DNA of 9,851 nt from Alphaproteobacteria bacterium. GTDB taxonomy: Bacteria; Pseudomonadota; Alphaproteobacteria; Acetobacterales; Acetobacteraceae. The notes under the pieces were generated by a model, which saw only the letters and a list, made by a program, of their open reading frames with translations, was not told the DNA's origin and searched no databases. Below are positions 1-5,770 of the stretch, piece after piece (the first letter of the stretch is position 1; the number at the start of each line of letters is the position of its first letter). Both the position numbers and the translations under genes were made by a program. The stretch covers positions 972 to 10,822 of the forward strand of contig JAAFHD010000084.1 in assembly GCA_013298245.1 (NCBI GenBank), read 5' to 3'.

Positions 1-371
1 CATTGGGCGAAATAGCCGGCTTGGGTGCCGCGCGGGTTGAACAGGCGGACCAGCGGGCTGCCGGGTGCGATGGTCTCGCGGTAGCTGGTCAGCGTCAGTT
101 CATCCATCACCAGGCCACGGGCGGAGATGCCACCGGTGATGCGGGTGTTTTCGATCGCGACGCGCGTGGCCGGGGCGCCGGGGGTGGCGGTGACGGCGGT
201 CTCACCCGGGGCCAACAGGCGCGGGGCGGGGGTGGCCGGGGTGGGCACGGCCTCGGTCTGCTGCGCGGGCGCGGGCGGGCGCGGCGGCTGGGTGCTGCGG
301 TTCCATGCGTCGAAGATCAGCAGGATGCCGATGGAGAGGGCGATCGCCGCCAGCAGGCGCTTCTGGTCCAT
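1..371 (-). CDS. yidC: Membrane protein insertase YidC, N-terminal part (cut by window edge)
   Basis: This is the 5' part, about 123 codons, of the inner-membrane insertase that helps place membrane proteins with or without SecYEG. The protein begins MDQKRLLAAIALSIGILLIF, the typical YidC opening: one transmembrane helix (about residues 4-22) followed by DAWNR. A Pro/Ala-rich linker (about 27-55) leads into the start of the periplasmic P1 domain (AIENTRITGGISARGLVMDELTL region, about 73-95). The catalytic five-helix core lies beyond the left edge. The start is an ATG 17 nt after the yidD stop, with a weak purine-rich site (GAAAAGA) before it. It is the fourth gene of the rpmH-rnpA-yidD-yidC cluster, a conserved bacterial arrangement, and is probably transcribed from the rpmH promoter. 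The N-terminal signature plus this context make the call secure. Confidence 0.96.
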   Translation of the reverse strand, partial: MDQKRLLAAIALSIGILLIFDAWNRSTQPPRPPAPAQQTEAVPTPATPAPRLLAPGETAVTATPGAPATRVAIENTRITGGISARGLVMDELTLTSYRETIAPGSPLVRLFNPRGTQAGYFAQ

Positions 372-388
372 GAGGTCTTTTCGTTATG

Positions 389-625
389 TCAGGGCTTGCG
401 CGGCGGCACGGGATCGGGGCCGCCGACGTTCCAGGGGTTGCAGCGCAATATGCGCCAGGCGGTCAAGGCCGAACCGCGGACAGGGCCGTGAATCTTCAGT
501 GCGTCGATGGCGTATTCGGAACAGCTTGGCCAGTGGCGGCAATGCGCGCCGATGAAAGGGCGCAAGGTGTATTGATAGGTGCGGACGCTGCCGATGAGCA
601 CGCCCGAGGCGAGGCGGTTCAGCAT
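389..625 (-). CDS. yidD: Membrane protein insertion efficiency factor YidD
   Basis: A 78-residue protein of the YidD (UPF0161/DUF37) family, a small membrane-associated factor that assists YidC-dependent insertion. The family pattern is clear. It has RTYQYTLRPFIGAHCR (about 15-30), then the HWPSCSEYAIDAL block with C29 and C35, H46-G47, and RILRCNPWNVGG with C62 before DPVP (71-74). The length is normal for the family. The ATG overlaps the end of rnpA by 7 nt (ATGCTGA), so its translation is probably coupled to rnpA. The N-terminal stretch is amphipathic rather than a clear transmembrane helix. No unusual changes are visible. Confidence 0.97.
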   Translation of the reverse strand: MLNRLASGVLIGSVRTYQYTLRPFIGAHCRHWPSCSEYAIDALKIHGPVRGSALTAWRILRCNPWNVGGPDPVPPRKP

Positions 626-960
626 GGCACGTCGAGCTTCGCGAGGGCTTCGCGGAAGCTTTGCTGGAGCTCAGTGAAGGGCAGGGTGGTGATGCCGTCG
701 CGCGCGATCATGACGATGTCGAAGCCCTGGCGGGTGGTGCCGAATTCCAGGCGTGCGACCGCGCGCATACGCCGCTTGGCCCGGTTGCGGGTCACGGCGT
801 TGCCGAGTTTTTTGGTGGCGGTGAAGCCGACGCGCAAGGGTCCGGGCTGCGGCAGGACCTGCACGAGCAAAGGCCCGCGCGCCTGTTTGCGGCCACGCTG
901 CGCCGCCGCCAGGAACTCGGCGCGGCGTGTCAGGCGCGGCGGGCTGGCCGCGGCCACCAT
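619..960 (-). CDS. rnpA: Ribonuclease P protein component (C5 protein)
   Basis: A 113-residue protein subunit of RNase P, which supports the catalytic RNA in 5' maturation of tRNA. The signature is seen as KKLGNAVTRNRAKRRMRAV (about residues 50-68), containing the RNR motif R58-N59-R60 followed by the basic helix AKRR. It is preceded by the strand LRVGFTATK. The N-terminal RLTRRAEFLAA (about 10-20) is the usual first helix. The open frame continues upstream to 1185, but that extension runs through rpmH in another frame, so I chose the ATG at 958-960, which gives a family-typical length. It lies 2 nt after the rpmH stop (TAAGCATG), and its end overlaps yidD by 7 nt. The tail LAKLDVPC ends in Cys, which I regard as incidental. 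Confidence 0.96.
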   Translation of the reverse strand: MVAAASPPRLTRRAEFLAAAQRGRKQARGPLLVQVLPQPGPLRVGFTATKKLGNAVTRNRAKRRMRAVARLEFGTTRQGFDIVMIARDGITTLPFTELQQSFREALAKLDVPC

Positions 961-962
961 GC

Positions 963-1097
963 TTAGGCGGAGAGCTTCTTGCGGCCCTTGGCGCGGCGGT
1001 TGTTCAGCACATTGCGGCCGCCGACAGTGGCCATGCGGGTGCGAAAACCATGGCGCCGCTTGCGGACCAGCTTCGAGGGTTGATAGGTGCGCTTCAC
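963..1097 (-). CDS. rpmH: 50S ribosomal protein L34, GTG start
   Basis: A 44-residue ribosomal protein L34 of the large subunit. The translation begins [17 protein letters not shown] after the initiator, continues [23 protein letters not shown] and ends LSA, an essentially canonical L34. The start codon is GTG, supported by an AGGAGT Shine-Dalgarno site 7 nt upstream (plus-strand 1105-1110). Another in-frame GTG lies three codons further out but would break into the ribosome-binding site. It is the first gene of rpmH-rnpA-yidD-yidC. A sigma70-like promoter and a hairpin lie in the short leader upstream. No dnaA gene is visible beyond it, consistent with alphaproteobacteria, where dnaA is usually not adjacent. 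Confidence 0.96.
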   Translation of the reverse strand: MKRTYQPSKLVRKRRHGFRTRMATVGGRNVLNNRRAKGRKKLSA

Positions 1098-1117
1098 GGC
1101 GACCACTCCTGTAGACG

Positions 1118-1145
1118 AAAAAAGCGGGGCGTTTGAGGCGCCCCG
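1118..1145 (-). terminator. Terminator-like hairpin in the rpmH leader (possible attenuator)
   Basis: Read on the minus strand, a 7-bp perfect stem (CGGGGCG / CGCCCCG; plus-strand arms 1139-1145 and 1125-1131) encloses a 7-nt loop. It is followed after one C by six T residues (1118-1123). That is the form of a Rho-independent terminator, yet it lies between the predicted promoter and the rpmH ribosome-binding site. If the promoter call is right, the stem begins only a few bases after the transcription start. It may therefore act as an attenuator or simply as a 5' stabilising hairpin. The structure is seen in the sequence; its role is inferred. Confidence 0.5.
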
Positions 1146-1155
1146 GGGTGGGGAG

Positions 1156-1185
1156 CGTATAGGGAAGCGCGCGGGGGGGCGTCAA
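1156..1185 (-). promoter_or_regulatory. Sigma70-type promoter of the rpmH operon
   Basis: On the minus strand, a TTGACG -35 box (plus-strand 1180-1185) and a TATACG -10 box (1156-1161) are separated by 18 nt. This is close to consensus in a very GC-rich background. It is oriented toward rpmH and places the start site near 1149, about 50 nt before the GTG. No competing promoter of this quality is seen nearby. Confidence 0.7.
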
Positions 1186-1247
1186 GGCGGTGGATTGGAG
1201 CGGGTTGCGACAAATTCGCGGCCGGGCGCGCGGGGGGCGGGAATTGC

Positions 1248-1274
1248 CTTACTATCTTGCGATCTTACTATCTT
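1248..1274. repeat. Pair of 11-bp direct repeats (CTTACTATCTT) with 16-bp spacing
   Basis: CTTACTATCTT occurs at 1248-1258 and again, identical, at 1264-1274, with a 5-bp spacer. It is an AT-rich island in GC-rich intergenic DNA. The 16-bp phase is roughly one and a half helical turns. It could be an operator for a lost toxin-antitoxin unit, whose PIN remnant lies 150 bp downstream, or a binding site acting on the rpmH promoter about 65 bp away. The repeat is seen directly; both roles are guesses. Apart from this and the PIN remnant, I see nothing in 1186-1533. Confidence 0.55.
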
Positions 1275-1422
1275 TCCTGGGCGCGTGTTGGGGCCGGGGG
1301 AGGGCTTCGGGGGCGGATGCGGTTGTCGAAACAGCGGCGTGATCTGTAGGATAAAAAGCCGCAAAAATCAAGCCATTCCTGGGTGCCGGATGGCGCGGCC
1401 GCCAATTCGCCTTCGACCCCGC

Positions 1423-1550
1423 GCAGTGGCCGCGGGCGCTGAATTCGTCGTCACCGGCAACAAGCGCCACGTCCCGGATGCGCCCCCTATGGCGCCATCC
1501 GGGTGGTCAATGCGGCGGAACTGCTGGACCGCATCACCGAGGCGCTTTGA
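1423..1550 (+). pseudogene. 3' remnant of a PIN-domain toxin gene, frameshifted
   Basis: The stretch reads AVAAGAEFVVTGNKRHVPDA in one frame (1423-1482). After a run of five C residues (1483-1487) it reads YGAIRVVNAAELLDRITEAL and a TGA stop (1548-1550) in the next frame. Joined, these match the C-terminal third of PIN-domain ribonucleases of the COG1569-like toxin family, with the hallmark V-T-G-N/D-x-R-H-F-P block and a closing '...V-x-x-A-E-L/F-L' strand and helix. Loss of one C from a six-C run would explain the shift. The N-terminal two thirds, which carry the other acidic metal ligands, and any antitoxin gene are absent, so this is a decayed fragment. Its stop lies inside the 3' end of the opposing M20 peptidase gene (17-nt overlap). 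The family call rests on motif recognition only. Confidence 0.6.
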
Positions 1551-2931
1551 CCCCATCCCCCAAATCCCACCACATCCCGGTAAACGCCAACAACCCCTCG
1601 CGCAGCACGGCCGGGATGACATGCTCATCCGGCCCATGCTGCTTGCAGCCGTTGTAGCTGTGCGGCACCCAGACCAGCGGCACGCCCAGATGGTCCACGA
1701 AGACATCGCCCGGCAGCCCGCCGGACGCGTTCGGTATCACCTGCACTCGCTTGCCCAGCGTGCGTTCCATGCTCTCGGCCGCGAAGCGCACCCAGGGGTT
1801 GTCCGGGGCGGTGCGGGATGCCGGCATGCGCACCCCGGCATTCTCCACCCGCACCAGATCAGCCAGGCCGTGGGCTGCCAAATGCCGCTCCAGCGCCGGG
1901 CCGAATACGGCCGGGTCGGTGTCCACCGTATACCGGATCTGGCAGGTCGCCCGCGCATCGGGTGCGACCGCATTCACCGGGTTCTCGGGCCGGCCCGACA
2001 CCATCGCCAACACAATCAAACTGTTCCAGCCATAGATCTTCTCGGCCGACGTGAGCCCCGGCTCCCCCCAGCCCTCATCAATGGTGGCTGATTCGCCGCC
2101 ACCGCCCACCGGGCAGCCATCCAGCACCGCCGCCACCGCCGGCGGCACGCCCTGGGCCGGCAGCCAATCGCGCAGCAAAATCCGCCCGTTGCGGTCCATC
2201 AGCGTGGTCAACGCATGTGCGAGGATGATCGCGGGGTCGCGCGTCAGCCCGCCCCAATGGCCCGAATGCACGCCGCCCGGCCGCAGACGCACGGCAAGAT
2301 CAAAATGGAAGGTGCCGCGCGTGCCGGTCGCGATGGTCGGCACCTCTGGCATCACGCGTGGCCCGTCTGATGCGATCAGCGCATCCGCCGCCAGCAATTC
2401 CCGGTTCGCCGCCACGAATTCCCGAAGGCCGCGGCTGCCACGCTCCTCCGCCGTCTCGATCAGCAGGGTCACGTTGAAGCCCAGCCGGCCGCCGCGTTCG
2501 GCCAGCACCGCCTCCAGCGCCGTCAGGTTCAGCGCGTGCTGGCCCTTGTTGTCGGCACTGCCGCGGCCGTACCAAAGCCCGTCACGCTCGGTCAGCACCC
2601 AGGGGTCGAGGCCGGGGGTCCATTGGTCCGCCAGGCCGCGCACCGTATCGCCATGGCCGTAGAGCAGGATGGTCGGCCGCGCTGTGTCCTCCACGCGCTT
2701 GGCGACCAGGATCGGGCCGAACCCCTCCATTGGATTGGCGTGCACATCGCCCTCGAACCCCATGCCCCGCACCCACGCCAGCAAGCCATCGCGCAGATAG
2801 CGGTCCAGGTGCGGCGCACCTTCGGCGTCCTGCGAGGTGGACGGGCAGGCCACCAGCGCGGCCAGCCGGTCGCGGAAGCGCCCTTCATCGAAGCCAACAG
2901 CAGCGCGGTTCAGTGCCCCTTCGCGAGACAT
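1534..2931 (-). CDS. M20-family metallopeptidase (ArgE/DapE/CPG2-type hydrolase)
   Basis: A 465-residue cytoplasmic zinc hydrolase of the M20 family, which cleaves peptide or N-acyl amide bonds. The metal site is complete: H93 in YGHGDTV, bridging D127 in GRGSADNKGQ, the general base and ligand pair E162-E163 in ETAEERGS, D189 in IASDGP and H432 in KQHGPDEH. The inserted dimerisation domain (about 200-320) carries H222 in VHSGHWGG. Layout and length fit the M20 dipeptidase/CPG2-like branch rather than short DapE or ArgE forms. I chose the ATG at 2929-2931 because GGGGGAGGA lies 5 nt before it; an upstream ATG at 2964 has no such site. No signal peptide is seen. It stands alone, and its 3' end overlaps the PIN remnant tail to tail. 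The substrate cannot be read from the sequence. Confidence 0.92.
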   Translation of the reverse strand: MSREGALNRAAVGFDEGRFRDRLAALVACPSTSQDAEGAPHLDRYLRDGLLAWVRGMGFEGDVHANPMEGFGPILVAKRVEDTARPTILLYGHGDTVRGLADQWTPGLDPWVLTERDGLWYGRGSADNKGQHALNLTALEAVLAERGGRLGFNVTLLIETAEERGSRGLREFVAANRELLAADALIASDGPRVMPEVPTIATGTRGTFHFDLAVRLRPGGVHSGHWGGLTRDPAIILAHALTTLMDRNGRILLRDWLPAQGVPPAVAAVLDGCPVGGGGESATIDEGWGEPGLTSAEKIYGWNSLIVLAMVSGRPENPVNAVAPDARATCQIRYTVDTDPAVFGPALERHLAAHGLADLVRVENAGVRMPASRTAPDNPWVRFAAESMERTLGKRVQVIPNASGGLPGDVFVDHLGVPLVWVPHSYNGCKQHGPDEHVIPAVLREGLLAFTGMWWDLGDGVKAPR

Positions 2932-2936
2932 CGCGG

Positions 2937-2945
2937 TCCTCCCCC
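2937..2945 (-). promoter_or_regulatory. Strong ribosome-binding site deciding the M20 peptidase start
   Basis: The minus strand reads GGGGGAGGA, 5 nt before the ATG at 2931. It favours this start over the in-frame ATG eleven codons upstream at 2964. Confidence 0.8.
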
Positions 2946-3055
2946 TATGGTCCGCGCGCAGCATGGCGCAGGGCGGGGCGGGCGCAAGTGAGGCGCCCGC
3001 GCCCGCGGTCCCGGCCGAAGCGGGGCAGGCACATCACGATGGCGGATACACCCGG

Positions 3056-3118
3056 CCAAATCTGGACCTAACCGCACCAAATCTGGACCTATCCGCACCA
3101 AATTTGGACCTATCTCCG
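3056..3118. repeat. Three tandem 21-bp repeats upstream of the small ORF and RTX gene
   Basis: Three head-to-tail units start at 3056, 3077 and 3098. Each begins CCAAATCTGGACCTA (third copy CCAAATTTGGACCTA), followed by a slightly variable tail around CCGCA. The core CCAAATYTGG is a near-palindrome, perfect in the third copy (CCAAATTTGG). The 21-bp period is two helical turns, so all copies face the same side of the DNA, as expected for a regulator that binds cooperatively. The array ends 75 bp before the 40-codon ORF and 105 bp from the M20 peptidase ribosome-binding site, so it could serve either gene. An alternative is a leftover terminus of an IS21-type element, which carry repeated transposase sites at their ends; no transposase gene or target duplication is seen. 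Confidence 0.85.
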
Positions 3119-3128
3119 CCAGGCGGTT

Positions 3129-3146
3129 GCGCGTGCCATCACGCGC
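3129..3146 (+). promoter_or_regulatory. Short hairpin in the leader of the small ORF
   Basis: GCGCGTG (3129-3135) and CACGCGC (3140-3146) form a perfect 7-bp stem with a CCAT tetraloop. It lies 34 nt before the AGGAG site of the 40-codon ORF. There is no T-tract, so it is not an intrinsic terminator. It could shape the 5' leader or be an operator half-site pair. I could not find a convincing sigma70 promoter between 3030 and 3192. Confidence 0.4.
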
Positions 3147-3192
3147 TGGTGAGCCTGGGTGCAACGGCCAGCCCGGCCCAGGAGCACGCAGC

Positions 3193-3315
3193 ATGTCCTT
3201 TACCGCATCCATCAACCCCTCAGGCCGCGCGGATTCTGCCGTCGTTGCCGCCGCATCGGCATGGCTGGACCGCCCGCGCCCGATGCCGCTTGACCTGCCG
3301 GAGTACGTGGCATGA
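3193..3315 (+). CDS. Small ORF (40 aa) translationally coupled to the RTX/LamG gene, function unknown
   Basis: A 40-residue ORF beginning MSFTASINPSGRADSAVVAA and ending in LDLPEYVA. It is preceded by AGGAG at 3180-3184, 8 nt before the ATG. Its TGA overlaps the ATG of the large downstream gene (ATGA at 3312-3315), a standard arrangement for translational coupling. The middle (about 13-25) could form an amphipathic helix, and the second half is Pro-rich (DRPRPMPLDLP). No transmembrane segment, signal peptide or Cys is seen. I do not recognise a family. It might be a leader peptide that gates translation of the secreted protein, or a small partner of it. A TTG at 3127 would lengthen the frame to 62 codons but has no ribosome-binding site. 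The good start signal and exact coupling argue it is translated; conservation is untested. Confidence 0.6.
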   Translation: MSFTASINPSGRADSAVVAAASAWLDRPRPMPLDLPEYVA

Positions 3316-5729
3316 TCGCCCGCCCCATCGTCTCATTGACCTTCGGTGAAGGCTCGGGCGGCACCACCGCCAATCATGGCTCGGCGGGCGGGAATTTCAC
3401 CGTCAATGGCGGCTGGACCAGCACCGGTGGCGCCAGCACGAATGCGGGCGCCTATCTCACGCCCGGCACGGCGGCATATGCGTCGGGCAGTGTGAATTTC
3501 AGCTATGTCAATGATGGCAACTGGACCATCGCGACGCTAGTGCGGGCCTCGGCGATCTCGCCGGGGACTTTGAACGCCTTCTCCTATCATGGCGGCGTGA
3601 CCGCTCCAGGCCAGAAGGTGGAGCTGTCCCCATCGCTGCAGATGCCAAGCTCCGGCACCTTCACCCAGGTCCTCCAACTCACCGCTGTGACGGACACCGG
3701 TGCAGTGCGAACAACCACTGGAAGCAGCTCTCTCGGCACCGGCCTGCCGACTGACACCTGGGTATTGGTTTCACTGGTGGCGAACAACTATTCCTACACG
3801 CCCTATGTCGTGAATGCCGGCACGGTGTTCACGGGGTTGAGCTTCCCGGTGCAGAACCAAGGTGCCCAGGGGGCGCCAGGCACGCCGGTTGCGCCCAGCT
3901 TTTCGGGTAATTTGCCATTCTATCTGGGTGGCTTGCAACCCAATGGCCAGGGCGACATGCAGTCCGCATTCAAAGGCGGTCTCGACAGCTACAGCGTGCA
4001 CGACGCGGTATTGTCGAGCACGCAATTGCAGGAATTGTATTGGGCAGGGCTGCGCGGGCTGACGCTGGGCCAGGCCAATACCAGCGTGAACATCGCGGCT
4101 GCCAGCAGCATGACCGGCGGGGCCGGCGCCGATGCGCTGGATGCCTTGAACACGGCCGCCGCGCTGTCGGGCCTGGCCGGCGATGACGTGCTGCTGGGCA
4201 GCGAACAGGGCGATACGCTGCTGGGTGGGGCCGGCCAGGACACGCTGCAAGGCCGCGGCGGCGACGATACGCTCGACGGCGGCGGCGACAATGACAGCCT
4301 CGACGGCGGTGCGGGCAACGACACCGCGAGCTATGCCGCAGCCAGTGCGGCTGTCCAGGTGAGCCTGGCGGTGAGCGGCGCGCAGAACACCGGCGGTGCC
4401 GGCACCGACACCTTGACCAGCATCGAGCGGCTGTTGGGCAGCGCCTTCCATGACACGCTGACCGGCGGCACCGGCGATGACACGCTCGATGGCGGTGCGG
4501 GCAATGACAGCATCGATGGCGGTCTCGGCGTGGGTATCGACACCGCGAGCTACGCCTCCGCCACCGCTGGTGTGCTGGTCGGCCTGGCCGTGAGCGGCGC
4601 GCAGAATACCGGCGCTGCGGGCACCGATACGTTGACCAGGATAGAGAACCTGCTGGGCAGCGCCTTCAACGACACGCTGGGCGGCAATGCCTTCACCAAC
4701 CGGCTCTCGGGTGGCGATGGCGATGACCAGCTCTTCGCGGTCGGTCAGCAAGATACCTTGGATGGTGGCGCGGGCAATGACACGCTGTATGGCACCGAGA
4801 ACACGCAGATGTTCGGCGGCACGGGCGATGATGTCTACCAGCTCACCAACTTCCTCCAGGCCATCTCTGAAGACGCGGGCGGCGGCTTCGACAGGGCCTT
4901 CATCACCAGCAACAACTACATCCTGGGGGCCAATCTGGAGGTCGGCTACCTGAGTGGCAGCGCCACTACTTTGCAGGGCGGTGATGCCGATGAGGTTCTG
5001 GTCGCTAATCCCACGCTGGGCAGCCGGTTATCAGGCAGTGGCGGCGATGACACGTTGTGGGGCGGGGCGGGCAATGACACGCTGCGCGGCGGCAACGGTA
5101 ATGACGTGCTGCGTGCCGGCAGCGGCGGCAGCGATGACATGGACGGCGGCGCGGGTGATGACGTGTTTGTCGTGCTCAACGCGGGTGACTCCGCGGAAGG
5201 CGGGTCAGGCTTCAACACGGTTTTCCAGGGGACAGCGTCCTGGAGCGTTGATGTAGACATCCAGGTGGTGCGGCTGTTCGGCGCGGGCGTCAGCACCAAT
5301 GTCGTCGGGTTCGGCGTCACGCTGGTCGCCAATGATGCCTTGGGCAGCACGTTGCAGGGCGCCATGGGCAACGACACGCTCTGGGGTCAGGACCATGCGG
5401 ATATGTTGATCGGCGGCAGAGGCGGAGATGTGCTGCGCGGTGGTGCTGGCAATGACACGCTGGTGGGTGGCTCCCAGGACGACCAGCTGGTGGGTGGCAC
5501 GGGTGCGGATCGCTTCGCCTTCAACGCGCCGAGCTGGGGCTTCGACACGGTGCACGACTTCAACCGCGGACAGGGCGACCGGATCGACATGACAGGTTCG
5601 GGCGTGTCGGGCTTCGGCGCGCTAGCGGTGCAGGTGATCGGGCCGAACACGATGCTGTTGTTCGGCACCGAGCGCATCGATGTCTATGGCGTGACTGATC
5701 TGGGCGCGGGGGATTTCATCTTCGGGTGA
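3312..5729 (+). CDS. RTX protein with N-terminal LamG/concanavalin-like domain, probable type I secreted
   Basis: An 805-residue protein with two parts. Residues 5-250 look like a LamG/concanavalin A-like beta-sandwich: the DGNWTIATLVRAS strand near 68-80 and the closing KGGLDSYSVHDAVLSSTQLQ near 221-240 are typical. From 267 to 736 there are about 20 glycine/aspartate nonapeptides of the GGxGxDxLx type, which bind calcium and fold into beta-rolls after export. They fall in blocks near 267-340, 386-405, 467-510, 575-620 and 683-736, separated by non-repeat linkers. The C-terminus (DTVHDFNRGQGDRID at 745-759, final DFIFG) resembles the end of RTX substrates of type I secretion; no N-terminal signal peptide is present. 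GGAG lies 8 nt before the ATG, inside the coupled small ORF. No catalytic domain is seen, so an adhesin or surface/matrix role is likely but inferred. No exporter genes are nearby. Confidence 0.9.
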   Translation: MIARPIVSLTFGEGSGGTTANHGSAGGNFTVNGGWTSTGGASTNAGAYLTPGTAAYASGSVNFSYVNDGNWTIATLVRASAISPGTLNAFSYHGGVTAPGQKVELSPSLQMPSSGTFTQVLQLTAVTDTGAVRTTTGSSSLGTGLPTDTWVLVSLVANNYSYTPYVVNAGTVFTGLSFPVQNQGAQGAPGTPVAPSFSGNLPFYLGGLQPNGQGDMQSAFKGGLDSYSVHDAVLSSTQLQELYWAGLRGLTLGQANTSVNIAAASSMTGGAGADALDALNTAAALSGLAGDDVLLGSEQGDTLLGGAGQDTLQGRGGDDTLDGGGDNDSLDGGAGNDTASYAAASAAVQVSLAVSGAQNTGGAGTDTLTSIERLLGSAFHDTLTGGTGDDTLDGGAGNDSIDGGLGVGIDTASYASATAGVLVGLAVSGAQNTGAAGTDTLTRIENLLGSAFNDTLGGNAFTNRLSGGDGDDQLFAVGQQDTLDGGAGNDTLYGTENTQMFGGTGDDVYQLTNFLQAISEDAGGGFDRAFITSNNYILGANLEVGYLSGSATTLQGGDADEVLVANPTLGSRLSGSGGDDTLWGGAGNDTLRGGNGNDVLRAGSGGSDDMDGGAGDDVFVVLNAGDSAEGGSGFNTVFQGTASWSVDVDIQVVRLFGAGVSTNVVGFGVTLVANDALGSTLQGAMGNDTLWGQDHADMLIGGRGGDVLRGGAGNDTLVGGSQDDQLVGGTGADRFAFNAPSWGFDTVHDFNRGQGDRIDMTGSGVSGFGALAVQVIGPNTMLLFGTERIDVYGVTDLGAGDFIFG
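4320..4460 (+). repeat. Internal duplicated module of the RTX protein, copy 1
   Basis: This encodes residues 337-383, from DTASYAAASAA through VSGAQNTGGAGTDTLTSIE to LLGSAFHDTL. It matches copy 2 (residues 410-456) at most positions with no gaps, at a period of exactly 73 residues (219 bp). The matched DNA also shares long stretches, which suggests a recent tandem duplication or gene conversion. Confidence 0.85.
4539..4679 (+). repeat. Internal duplicated module of the RTX protein, copy 2
   Basis: This encodes residues 410-456 (DTASYASATAG, VSGAQNTGAAGTDTLTRIE, LLGSAFNDTL), the second copy of the 73-residue period unit. A more diverged pair of the same kind occurs later: LVANPTLGSRLSGSGGDDTL near 563 and LVANDALGSTLQGAMGNDTL near 671, 108 residues apart. 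Confidence 0.85.
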
Positions 5730-5741
5730 AGCAGGGCGGCG

Positions 5742-5763
5742 GGGCAGGGCCTTGGCCCTGCCC
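5742..5763. terminator. Inverted repeat between convergent RTX and histidine kinase genes
   Basis: GGGCAGGGCC (5742-5751) and GGCCCTGCCC (5754-5763) are perfect inverted arms around TT. As RNA this would be a stem of at least 8 bp with a CCTTGG loop. It lies 12 nt after the RTX stop and 7 nt before the end of the kinase gene, so it can act for both strands. There is no T-tract on either side, so termination may be weak or Rho-assisted, or the stem may protect the 3' ends. Confidence 0.6.
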
Positions 5764-5770
5764 GGCGCCG

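Noticed and set aside
3..555. Plus-strand open frames opposite yidC and yidD
   Set aside because: Gly/Ala/Arg-rich shadows of two conserved genes, without ribosome-binding sites or motifs.
961..1185. N-terminal extension of rnpA to 1185
   Set aside because: The extra 75 codons run through rpmH out of frame and do not resemble RNase P protein; the ATG at 960 gives the normal length.
1087..2091. 334-codon plus-strand open frame
   Set aside because: Only a short segment near 1423-1482 carries recognisable protein (the PIN remnant). The rest is antisense to the M20 peptidase or intergenic.
2932..3055. Possible promoter of the M20 gene (TTGCGC, 16 nt, CATGCT on the minus strand)
   Set aside because: The hexamers match consensus too poorly to separate from background in this GC-rich stretch.
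3056..3118. 21-bp repeats as a CRISPR array or as coding heptapeptides (PNLDLSA)
   Set aside because: There are no unique spacers between units, so it is not CRISPR. The heptapeptide reading belongs to a frame without a supported start or other protein features.
3771..4751. 326-codon minus-strand open frame opposite the RTX repeats
   Set aside because: Repetitive Val/Ala/Gly/Arg composition that simply mirrors the glycine/aspartate nonapeptide DNA.
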